A model generated the notes under the pieces. That model was not told the DNA's origin, made no database searches, and saw only the letters and a list, made by a program, of their open reading frames with translations. Positions 8,747 through 13,251 of a stretch of DNA of 16,020 nt are shown here, piece by piece. Source of the stretch: Vicinamibacteria bacterium (GTDB taxonomy: Bacteria; Acidobacteriota; Vicinamibacteria; Vicinamibacterales; UBA2999); the NCBI GenBank assembly GCA_025938035.1, contig JAICQE010000104.1:1-16020 (forward strand), given 5' to 3'. The position numbers and the translations under genes are program-made. The first letter of the stretch is position 1. Each line of letters begins with the position of its first letter.

Positions 8747-9069
8747 GGAATCGTCACGCCCTCCGCGCGCTGAAAGAAGCAGGTGCGCTCGCCGGTGTGG
8801 CAGACCTTGCCGTCGCCGAGACAGTCCGCCTTGACGAGCACGGTGTCCTCGTCGCAGTCAATCAGGATGTCGCGGACGGCGAGCCGGTTGCCGGAGGTCT
8901 CGCCCTTCGTCCACAGTGTGTTTCGCGTGCGGCTGTAAAACGTCACGTAGCCGGTCCGCCGCGTGATGTCCCAGGCTTCCTCGTTCATGAAGCCGACCAT
9001 CAGCACGTCGCCGGTCGCCGTGTCCTGCACGACGGCAGGAATCAGCCCGTCAAGTTTCGAAAAGTCCAT
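8743..9069 (-). CDS. hisI: HisI, phosphoribosyl-AMP cyclohydrolase (monofunctional)
   Basis: A 108-residue zinc/magnesium hydrolase that opens the adenine ring of phosphoribosyl-AMP. It has [10 protein letters not shown] (52-61), the metal-binding DCDED (71-75, with Cys72) and [12 protein letters not shown] with Cys90 and Cys97. There is no fused HisE (phosphoribosyl-ATP pyrophosphatase) domain, and no hisE is found in the window. I chose the ATG at 9069 ([11 protein letters not shown]). An in-frame TTG at 9087 falls inside the U-tract of the attenuator terminator and would not make sense as a start. It is the first structural gene of the operon. Confidence 0.95.
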   Translation of the reverse strand: MDFSKLDGLIPAVVQDTATGDVLMVGFMNEEAWDITRRTGYVTFYSRTRNTLWTKGETSGNRLAVRDILIDCDEDTVLVKADCLGDGKVCHTGERTCFFQRAEGVTIP

Positions 9070-9080
9070 AAACACCGTAC

Positions 9081-9112
9081 AAAACAAAACCCCGCCAAAC
9101 GTTCCGGCGGGG
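9081..9112 (-). terminator. Intrinsic terminator of the his attenuator
   Basis: Read on the minus strand, CCCCGCC (9112-9106) and GGCGGGG (9096-9090) form a perfect 7-bp GC stem with a 9-base loop, followed at once by TTTTGTTTT (9089-9081). This is a textbook intrinsic terminator. It ends 12 bases before the hisI ATG and lies between the histidine-rich leader peptide and the structural genes, the position expected of an attenuator and not of an end-of-operon terminator. Confidence 0.9.
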
Positions 9113-9178
9113 CTGCAGTTCGTTGAGAGTTCGGAGTGCCTGTGAGCCGATGTCCTCTACGCGCGCAGTCCTGCCGCC
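9106..9178 (-). promoter_or_regulatory. Candidate antiterminator of the his attenuator
   Basis: The 5' arm of the terminator plus four preceding bases (mRNA GCAGCCCCGCC, 9116-9106) can pair with GGCGGCAGGACTGC (9178-9165) at the end of the leader peptide gene: GGCGG with CCGCC, GG with CC and CTGC with GCAG, 11 pairs with a 2-base and a 1-base bulge. This pairing and the terminator are mutually exclusive. The strand lies 3' of the histidine codons, so a ribosome stalled there would leave it free, while a ribosome at the leader stop (9157) would cover it. A small hairpin, 9178-9182 with 9189-9193, could be the pause structure. Inferred by eye only. Confidence 0.6.
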
Positions 9179-9237
9179 CGGCTGTGATGCCGGTGGCTGT
9201 GGTGATGGTGATGCGCGCGGTGGAGAACTGAGCTCAC
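9157..9237 (-). CDS. Histidine-rich his operon leader peptide (26 aa)
   Basis: A short frame starting at GTG and ending at TAG, coding MSSVLHRA, then HHHHHSHRHH, then SRAAGLRA. Nine of the residues 6-18 are histidine, five in a row. A stop codon lies a few codons upstream in the same frame, so the frame cannot extend far. The frame ends 45 bases before an intrinsic terminator that precedes hisI. The arrangement matches the transcription attenuation of amino-acid operons: when charged tRNA-His is scarce, ribosomes stall in the histidine run, an antiterminator forms and hisI-hisA are transcribed. There is no clear Shine-Dalgarno; if the candidate promoter at 9249-9276 is right the mRNA is nearly leaderless. 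Confidence 0.85.
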   Translation of the reverse strand: MSSVLHRAHHHHHSHRHHSRAAGLRA

Positions 9238-9248
9238 GAGGTGATCAG

Positions 9249-9276
9249 GTTATCGGATCCGGGAGGAATAAGTAAA
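9249..9276 (-). promoter_or_regulatory. Candidate his operon promoter
   Basis: On the minus strand TTTACT (9276-9271) and GATAAC (9254-9249) are spaced by 16 bases, each matching 4 of 6 consensus positions of a housekeeping promoter. Transcription would start near 9242, only about five bases before the leader GTG. Further upstream is a 7-bp repeat array with no promoter-like sequence. The match is modest. Confidence 0.35.
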
Positions 9277-9369
9277 GGGATCGGGGATCAGGGGCCAGGG
9301 ATCAGGGGTCAGGGGTCAGGGGTCAGGGGTCAGGGGTCAGGGATCAGGGATCAGGGCCAGGGATCAGGG
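9277..9369. repeat. 7-bp tandem repeat array (GGGGTCA / GGGATCA unit), his promoter side
   Basis: About thirteen units, mixing GGGATCA, GGGGTCA (five in a row at about 9305-9340) and GGGGCCA variants. The array fills the gap between the HTH-TOBE regulator and the his control region, and its last unit supplies the regulator's stop (TGA at 9366-9364). It is the same unit family as the array at 2603-2671, beyond the other end of the his operon. Any original terminator of the regulator gene has been replaced or displaced. Confidence 0.9.
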
Positions 9370-9816
9370 TGATTCCAGGCCGATCATCACTTCGGTCGAC
9401 TTGATGACCGCCAGAGCGAGCTGACCGCGTTTCAGCTTCAGCGCGTCGATGGCGTCACGGGTGATGACGGCCGTCAGGCGCTGATCGCCAACCCTCAGGC
9501 GCACCTGCGCCAGCAGCCCTTCCACGCGAACCTCCTCGACGATGCCGCGCAGCTGGTTGCGGCCGCTCAGCGACACCAGGACGCCCGAGATCGGGCGGGC
9601 GTTGGCGGTGGATTTCTGCGGGCGGCCGGTCGCAGAGAGCAGGCGTTCAACTTCTGTTTCCGCGATGCGGTGGTGGCCGCCGCTCGTGCGGACCGTCCGG
9701 ACCGAACCCTTGTAAATCCACTGTTTGAACGTGGAATAGCTCACGCCCAGCCGCTGGGCGGCGTCGCGCGGCGTCAATAAACGACTTGAATCGTTAGCCA
9801 TTTCGAACTGAATCAT
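9364..9816 (-). CDS. HTH-TOBE regulator, probable molybdate-responsive
   Basis: A 150-residue protein with two parts. Residues 14-58 (LLTPRDAAQRLGVSYSTFKQWIYKG, then VRTSGGHHRIAETEVERLL) form an excisionase/MerR-type DNA-binding helix-turn-helix. Residues 80-147 (VSLSGRNQLRGIVEEVRVEG through LKRGQLALAVIKSTEVMIG) are a TOBE/molbindin domain, which binds molybdate or tungstate. Such proteins act as ModE-like regulators of molybdate uptake. The link to modABC, its original divergent neighbour, supports this. I use the ATG at 9816: an AGGA lies 9 bases upstream, and GATAAT at 9827-9822 would also allow a leaderless start; ATG at 9801 is an alternative. A transposon now starts 24 bases upstream of the start codon. 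Confidence 0.85.
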   Translation of the reverse strand: MIQFEMANDSSRLLTPRDAAQRLGVSYSTFKQWIYKGSVRTVRTSGGHHRIAETEVERLLSATGRPQKSTANARPISGVLVSLSGRNQLRGIVEEVRVEGLLAQVRLRVGDQRLTAVITRDAIDALKLKRGQLALAVIKSTEVMIGLESP

Positions 9817-9831
9817 ACTAAATTATCCTGA

Positions 9832-9839
9832 ATGCTGAA
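9832..9839. repeat. Target-site duplication, left copy
   Basis: ATGCTGAA, identical to 13567-13574, directly flanks the outer end of the left inverted repeat. An 8-bp duplication is the size known for IS1595-family insertions. Before the insertion this was the first eight bases of modA (ATG CTG AA). Confidence 0.85.
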
Positions 9840-9862
9840 CGGGAGTAGGTATTTGTTGCAAT
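9840..9862 (+). repeat. Left terminal inverted repeat of the transposon
   Basis: Begins C then GGGAGTAGGTATTTGTTG then CAAT. Its inverse at 13544-13566 reads G, GGGACTAGGTATCTATTG, AAAT. The two match at 18 of 23 positions, including the runs GGGA, TAGGTAT and TTG. They face inward and each is bordered by the same 8-bp duplication, which makes chance similarity unlikely. Confidence 0.8.
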
Positions 9863-10154
9863 CCACATAAAACCCCTTTGTTTTTGCTATTCCTGACTTC
9901 GTAAAATAGCGTTCTCCCCGTTCCTGGCCGTGGCCGACGACAACTCAGAACTGAGCTGGACCACCGACCCAACGATGGCAGCACGACACTTCTTGCACCT
10001 GTGTGGCGGAGATGGCGATCTGGCCGTCAAGAGACTGGCTGAACGAAATTCTCGGAGGCTACCGTCCGCGTGTGGTCGGTCTTCTGTGCCCCAGTCTTCG
10101 GGATGACCGAGGCCGAGTTCATGCGGCGCTGGAGACGCTACAGGAAAGCTTAGC
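9863..10154. other. Left end of transposon, no firm gene
   Basis: About 290 bases between the left inverted repeat and the Panacea-like gene. The only candidate is a 50-codon frame on the plus strand, 10012-10164 (MAIWPSRDWLNEILGGYRPR and on), with no good ribosome-binding site and mixed codon use; it resembles nothing I know. The longer open frame on the minus strand across 9887-10369 overlaps the Panacea-like gene and looks like a shadow. The first part (9863-9910) is AT-rich compared with the surroundings. Confidence 0.4.
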
Positions 10155-10183
10155 TTTACCCTAAGATCCCGGTTCGGTACAAT
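10155..10183 (+). promoter_or_regulatory. Promoter of the Panacea-like gene, leaderless start
   Basis: TTTACC (10155-10160) and TACAAT (10178-10183, 5 of 6 consensus) are spaced by exactly 17 bases. Transcription would begin about 7 bases later, at or next to the ATG at 10191, so the mRNA would be leaderless; there is no Shine-Dalgarno. A small palindrome AAAGCT-T-AGCTTT (10145-10157) overlaps the -35 and could be an operator. Confidence 0.6.
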
Positions 10184-10190
10184 CCCATCA

Positions 10191-10847
10191 ATGCGAACCC
10201 GTCGCGGCTCCACTTGGGACGCGCTCGCGGTGCTGAAGCTATTCGACGAGGTTAATCGTACCAACGATATAGACGGCAACACCAAGGCGCAGAAACTGAC
10301 GTTCCTGCTAGAGTTGCTTGGACAGAAAGCAGGCATACGCTCAGGCCATCTCCGCTTCTCGCGGTACAAGTACGGTCCCTACAGCTGGGAACTCCCCGAG
10401 CTGCTCAACTTCCTTGAGAATGGTGGGTTCATTACGCGCACTACCCGCCAGCTCACCCCTCGCGGGCGATACGTTCTTGAGTACGCGTTGCCGGAAGTCA
10501 CCGATGGCGCAGCTGCCGATGCTCTGTCCGTCACAGAACGAATCGCACGCGATTACGGTCACCGCTCCGGCGAAAACCTGAAGAAACTGGTTTATTCGAT
10601 GCGCGTTCCTGTCCACGACAGAGGCGGGGAACTTCATCGCATTAACAAGCTTCCGACTGGGATCGACATACTTGTCCCGATGGCTGAGGCCAACTTGATT
10701 GAACCGGCTGACGCAATTCCTGACTTGCTCGACGAACTCGCCATCGAGTTCGACCTTCCGCCCGACGCTATCGATCCGACCAATCCAGCAGTCCGCGAGC
10801 ATGCGCGCGCCACCCTGGTGAAGGCGATTCAGGAACTTACGCACTAG
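10191..10847 (+). CDS. Panacea / DUF4065-like protein
   Basis: A 218-residue, mostly helical protein. The stretch KAQKLTFLLELLGQKAGI, followed by LRFSRYKYGPYSWELPELLNFLENGGFI, matches the core layout of the Panacea (DUF4065, SocA-like) family: a K-L-x-F/Y-L-L helix and the YGPY motif before a helix that ends in a glycine-rich turn. Panacea-domain proteins are known as antitoxins for diverse toxins and as phage- and mobile-element-borne accessory proteins. Here no separate toxin gene adjoins it on its strand, so it may be a lone antitoxin, a defence-related protein, or an element-maintenance factor. It ends 3 bases before the end of the convergent transposase gene, so it is cargo of the element. 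The family assignment is by motif recall. Confidence 0.6.
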   Translation: MRTRRGSTWDALAVLKLFDEVNRTNDIDGNTKAQKLTFLLELLGQKAGIRSGHLRFSRYKYGPYSWELPELLNFLENGGFITRTTRQLTPRGRYVLEYALPEVTDGAAADALSVTERIARDYGHRSGENLKKLVYSMRVPVHDRGGELHRINKLPTGIDILVPMAEANLIEPADAIPDLLDELAIEFDLPPDAIDPTNPAVREHARATLVKAIQELTH

Positions 10848-10850
10848 CTC

Positions 10851-11891
10851 TCACTCCGGCTTTCCTAGATCGATATCGCCATACGGATTGAGGATCACAC
10901 CCTCGCCGCCGAACGGTGCAGGCGGCTGCTGCACCTGAACCAGATAGGGCGGGTTGTCCACCGACTCGCGGTACTGCAGGCGTTTGCCGTCCACGCGGCG
11001 AATCGCCCGCGTCACGCGCTGACCGTCGTCCAGCTTCCTCGTGTTCCAGCGAAATTCAAACTCGTTCAGGTAGTTCGGCAGGTGCTTCTTGCTGACGCTG
11101 TGGAACGTGCCCATCACACCGCGCTTGATCAGCGAGAACACGCCTTCAATCGTGTTCGTGTGAACGTCGGTGCCCGGAGCCTTGTACTGACGGACGCTGT
11201 GTGTGACGGTCTGATGACCGCCTGAAAATGGCGCGGTCGCGCGAGGATACGCGCCGTGTTCGTCCGTGATCACGCGGCACGTTCCGTCTGCGTTTTCTGC
11301 AAGCACGTCGCGGAGCCGGTCATACGTCACGCGCTCCAACATACGGAAGCGCACATCGCCGCCGCGCTCGACTACACCGAACACCGCCGCCTTGTCGTAT
11401 CCGCGCTTCGGGGTCATGCCGACGTGCCGCTTCTTTCCGCCCACGTACGTCTCATCCGCTTCGACGGTGCCAGTCAGCTTCGGATCGTTGTTCTGCTGAT
11501 GCCCGAGTCCGTGGCGGATGCGACGAAGAACAAACAGCGCCGACTTGTGCGTAATCTCCATCTCGCGGGAAAGCTGTAACGCGCTGATTCCTTTTTTGCT
11601 GCTGCATGCTTTCCAGAACGCGTACACCCACACGCGGAGCGGCAAGCGCGTTTCCTCGAAGATCGTTCCGGTACGAACGGTGAACATCTGCTTACAGCCC
11701 TTGCAGCGCCAGCGGCAATCCTTGTTCCGCTGTCCATCGCGTCCGGTCATCTTGTAAACGTCTGCATCGCCACAGCGAGGGCACGCCGGCGCATCGCTCC
11801 ATCGCTGGTGCTCCAAAAACTCCACGGCGGCGGTTTCGTTGATGGCTGCCGCCTTGAGTGCGGCAAGGACTGGCGACGTGCGCTTGACCAT
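10851..11891 (-). CDS. IS1595-family transposase
   Basis: A 346-residue transposase of family length. It opens with a zinc ribbon, Cys37/Cys40 (CPRCGD) and Cys63/Cys66 (CKGCKQMF), then a helical region typical of IS1595 (ISALQLSREMEITHKSALFVLRRIR). The DDE-like ISXO2 domain carries Asp146 in VEADETYVGGKKRH, Asp210 in VITDEHGAY, and NTIEGVFSLIKRGVMG with Asn246/Glu249. The frame is intact with all key residues, so the enzyme may be active. It diverges from the toxin-antitoxin operon across 59 bases. An extended -35/-10 pair on the minus strand (TTGACA at 11928-11923, TATTGT at 11904-11899) predicts a transcript starting at about 11892, next to its ATG, with no leader. Confidence 0.95.
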   Translation of the reverse strand: MVKRTSPVLAALKAAAINETAAVEFLEHQRWSDAPACPRCGDADVYKMTGRDGQRNKDCRWRCKGCKQMFTVRTGTIFEETRLPLRVWVYAFWKACSSKKGISALQLSREMEITHKSALFVLRRIRHGLGHQQNNDPKLTGTVEADETYVGGKKRHVGMTPKRGYDKAAVFGVVERGGDVRFRMLERVTYDRLRDVLAENADGTCRVITDEHGAYPRATAPFSGGHQTVTHSVRQYKAPGTDVHTNTIEGVFSLIKRGVMGTFHSVSKKHLPNYLNEFEFRWNTRKLDDGQRVTRAIRRVDGKRLQYRESVDNPPYLVQVQQPPAPFGGEGVILNPYGDIDLGKPE

Positions 11892-11893
11892 GT

Positions 11894-11930
11894 ACTTGAC
11901 AATATGTCAAGTGATGATAATATGTCAAGT
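11894..11930. promoter_or_regulatory. Divergent promoter and operator shared by toxin-antitoxin operon and transposase
   Basis: ACTTGACA-ATA-TGTCAAGT (11894-11912) is a perfect 8-bp-arm palindrome, and its right half with four more bases (AATATGTCAAGT) recurs at 11919-11930, 18 bases on. On the plus strand TTGACA (11896-11901) and TAATAT (11918-11923), 16 bases apart, make a promoter for the toxin-antitoxin genes. On the minus strand TTGACA (11928-11923) and TATTGT (11904-11899), 18 bases apart, make one for the transposase. Each -35 lies inside an operator half-site. The antitoxin, with its C-terminal helix-turn-helix, is the obvious candidate ligand. Confidence 0.7.
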
Positions 11931-11950
11931 CGTTTGGAGGTATCGTCGTC

Positions 11951-12238
11951 TTGAAAGAGCCGCTTAGCCCCGATGCTGCGACCGCGCTTATCCACGCTAT
12001 CGCCAGGGACGGCCATATTGCATGGCGAGACCACGCATTTCGCGAAATGGCGGCTGACAACCTCGAAACACTGGACTGCATGAACGTTCTTCGCGCCGGG
12101 GCTGTTCGTGAACCGGCTGATCTTGAAAAGGGAACTTGGAGGTATCGCGTCCATACCAATCGGCTGTGTGTGGTAGTCGCGTTTAGGTCAGAGACCGAAC
12201 TAACAGTGGTGACAACGTGGAGGAAGAAACAGCGATGA
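11951..12238 (+). CDS. DUF4258 / RelE-like toxin
   Basis: A 95-residue protein with the DUF4258 layout: a central helix with AWRDHAFREMAADNLETLD, then VLRAGAVREPADLEKGTWRYRVHTNRLCVVVAFRSETELTVVTTWRKK, whose basic YRV...LCVVV...TVVT strand pattern is typical. DUF4258 proteins belong to the RelE/HigB toxin superfamily and usually act as ribosome-dependent or free mRNA interferases; MqsR is a related partner of the antitoxin type seen next door. The start is TTG with GGAGG 10 bases upstream. The stop overlaps the antitoxin start (ATGA). The gene is the first of a two-gene operon with its own promoter/operator. Confidence 0.8.
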   Translation: MKEPLSPDAATALIHAIARDGHIAWRDHAFREMAADNLETLDCMNVLRAGAVREPADLEKGTWRYRVHTNRLCVVVAFRSETELTVVTTWRKKQR

Positions 12239-12714
12239 AGTGCGTGAACTGCGGCGGAACGATGAGGGCCGTGACTGGTACGCATCGCTACACGGAGTCC
12301 GGCCTGTCCAGCGTGACCCTTGTCGGTGTCGTTGTGAGAACGTGCCCGGACTGTGGCGAGCGGGAGATATCGATCCCACGCGTGGAAACGCTGCACAAGA
12401 TGATCGCCCGCGCCATTATCAAAAGCCCGTCCGCCCTCACCCCGGAGGAGATCCGGTACCTGAGGAAGTGGCTCGGCTACGCGAGTGCTGATTTCGCCCT
12501 TGTGATGGGCGTACGACCTGAAACTGTCTCGCGGTGGGAGAACAAGGAAGCTGCCTTCCCGATGGCTCCGACTGCTGACAAGCTGCTGCGCGTCTTGGTC
12601 GCTACACGTGAGCCGGTCGATAAATACCCAATCGACCTTCTCAAGACGCCAACCAAAGCGAAAGCTGAGCCGCTGAGACTGCGCGCTCCAGACTGGAAAC
12701 GGGCGGTGTCGTAA
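12235..12714 (+). CDS. YgiT/MqsA-type antitoxin (zinc finger plus HTH)
   Basis: A 159-residue protein. The N-terminal zinc finger has Cys3/Cys6 (CVNCGG) and Cys37/Cys40 (CPDCGE), as in YgiT/MqsA antitoxins, where this part binds the toxin. The C-terminal half holds an XRE-type helix-turn-helix (residues 69-103, including WLGYASADFALVMGVRPETVSRWENK) that would bind the palindrome in front of the operon. I use the ATG at 12235, overlapping the toxin stop in ATGA with GGAGG 12-16 bases upstream; a GTG at 12217 would extend into the toxin gene. An intrinsic terminator follows 17 bases after the stop. Confidence 0.88.
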   Translation: MKCVNCGGTMRAVTGTHRYTESGLSSVTLVGVVVRTCPDCGEREISIPRVETLHKMIARAIIKSPSALTPEEIRYLRKWLGYASADFALVMGVRPETVSRWENKEAAFPMAPTADKLLRVLVATREPVDKYPIDLLKTPTKAKAEPLRLRAPDWKRAVS

Positions 12715-12731
12715 CACCGCCCAAACGGACC

Positions 12732-12769
12732 AAAGGCCGCTCTGGCATCTCTTGCTTGAGCGGCCTTTT
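12732..12769 (+). terminator. Intrinsic terminator after the toxin-antitoxin operon
   Basis: AAAGGCCGCTC (12732-12742) and GAGCGGCCTTT (12758-12768) form a perfect 11-bp stem with a 15-base loop, ending in TTTT (12766-12769). Because the stem has A's on one side and T's on the other it could work in both directions. It ends 2 bases before the tRNA gene. Confidence 0.85.
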
Positions 12770-12771
12770 GT

Positions 12772-12856
12772 GCCCCCGTGCTGGAATTGGCAGACAGGCC
12801 CGCCTTGCACGCGGGTGACCATCCAGGTCGTCCGGGTCCGAACCCCGGCGGGGGCA
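12772..12856 (+). tRNA. Class II tRNA: leucine-type body with UGC (Ala) anticodon
   Basis: A full cloverleaf can be drawn by hand. Acceptor GCCCCCG/CGGGGGC is perfect (12772-12778, 12849-12855) with discriminator A at 12856; CCA is not encoded. The D-arm CTG-GAATTGGCAGA-CAG is leucine-like. The anticodon stem CCCGC/GCGGG is perfect with loop CTTGCAC, anticodon TGC. The long variable arm GACC-ATCCA-GGTC (12817-12829) makes it class II. T-stem CCGGG/CCCGG has loop TCCGAAC, where C replaces the near-universal T55. Class II bodies belong to Leu, Ser and (bacterial) Tyr; A73 and the D-arm favour LeuRS. The 3:70 pair is C-G, so the G3:U70 needed by alanyl-tRNA synthetase is absent. It sits inside the transposon, right behind a terminator. 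Confidence 0.85.
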
Positions 12857-12882
12857 CTCTCTAATCTATCATTCGAGGGATC

Positions 12883-13008
12883 ATGGCGAAAGCGCGAAAG
12901 AAACCCCGCAAGCGTGTTGGCAAAGACGAGCGCCTCGTCATCACGGAAGATCCCCAGACGGCCCTCTCCCGCCTCCTGAAAGCTCCGCCCGCCAAACGCG
13001 GCAAGTAG
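12883..13008 (+). CDS. Basic 41-aa miniprotein
   Basis: MAKARKKPRKRVGKDERLVI, then TEDPQTALSRLLK, then APPAKRGK. The strongly basic first 14 residues and basic tail flank a short acidic/hydrophobic middle. GAGGG lies 4 bases before the ATG at 12883 (tight spacing). The frame is 26 bases downstream of the tRNA. I do not recognise it; the charge suggests nucleic-acid binding. It is a cargo gene of the transposon. Confidence 0.5.
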   Translation: MAKARKKPRKRVGKDERLVITEDPQTALSRLLKAPPAKRGK

Positions 13009-13041
13009 CGAACTACCGGCGTTATCCGATACCTGGGATCG

Positions 13042-13224
13042 ATGGGTCGCTCGGCTAATCAGCCCTGTCCAAAGTGTGAATCCACGCGCACGATCCGCAC
13101 GGCGATGGAGAAGAGCCACGATTACTGGCGCTGCTTCGCCTGCGGCCAAGCGTTCGACGTGCCCCACCTTTCGGACAAGCCCCAGCGTCGCGCCGCTGAC
13201 CGGAAGCGCACAATCGACCGCTAG
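13042..13224 (+). CDS. Small zinc-ribbon protein (60 aa)
   Basis: A 60-residue protein with CPKCES (Cys9/Cys12) and CFACGQAF (Cys31/Cys34), a single zinc ribbon of the type found in many small phage and mobile-element proteins, with a basic tail. The start ATG at 13042 follows TGGGATCG, with no convincing Shine-Dalgarno. Function is unknown; DNA or RNA binding is likely from the fold. It is followed 27 bases later by a second zinc-ribbon gene. Confidence 0.55.
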   Translation: MGRSANQPCPKCESTRTIRTAMEKSHDYWRCFACGQAFDVPHLSDKPQRRAADRKRTIDR

Positions 13225-13251
13225 CTCCGTGCATTCGCAATCGGTATTCCC

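Noticed and set aside
9070..9087. Longer hisI starting at TTG 9087
   Set aside because: The start would lie inside the U-tract of the attenuator terminator; the ATG at 9069 matches the usual HisI N-terminus.
9277..9369. The 7-bp arrays as a CRISPR
   Set aside because: Units are contiguous with no spacers and are only 7 bases long; no cas genes are present.
9887..10369. Minus-strand frame of 160 codons at the left end of the transposon
   Set aside because: Half of it is antisense to the Panacea-like gene, with no motifs and no ribosome-binding site.
10840..11935. A simple insertion sequence consisting only of the transposase
   Set aside because: Gaps on its two sides are 3 and 59 bases and contain no matching inverted repeats or duplication; matching ends and the 8-bp duplication occur at 9840 and 13566 instead.
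12217..12234. GTG start of the antitoxin at 12217
   Set aside because: It would overlap the toxin gene by 22 bases and places the GGAGG inside the coding region; the ATGA junction at 12235 with that GGAGG upstream fits better.
12772..12856. An ordinary alanine tRNA
   Set aside because: The anticodon is UGC but the long paired variable arm, leucine-like D-arm and C-G at 3:70 do not fit tRNA-Ala.
12752..12979. A 75-codon frame reading through the tRNA
   Set aside because: It crosses a cleanly folding tRNA and a terminator arm and overlaps the better-supported 41-aa frame.
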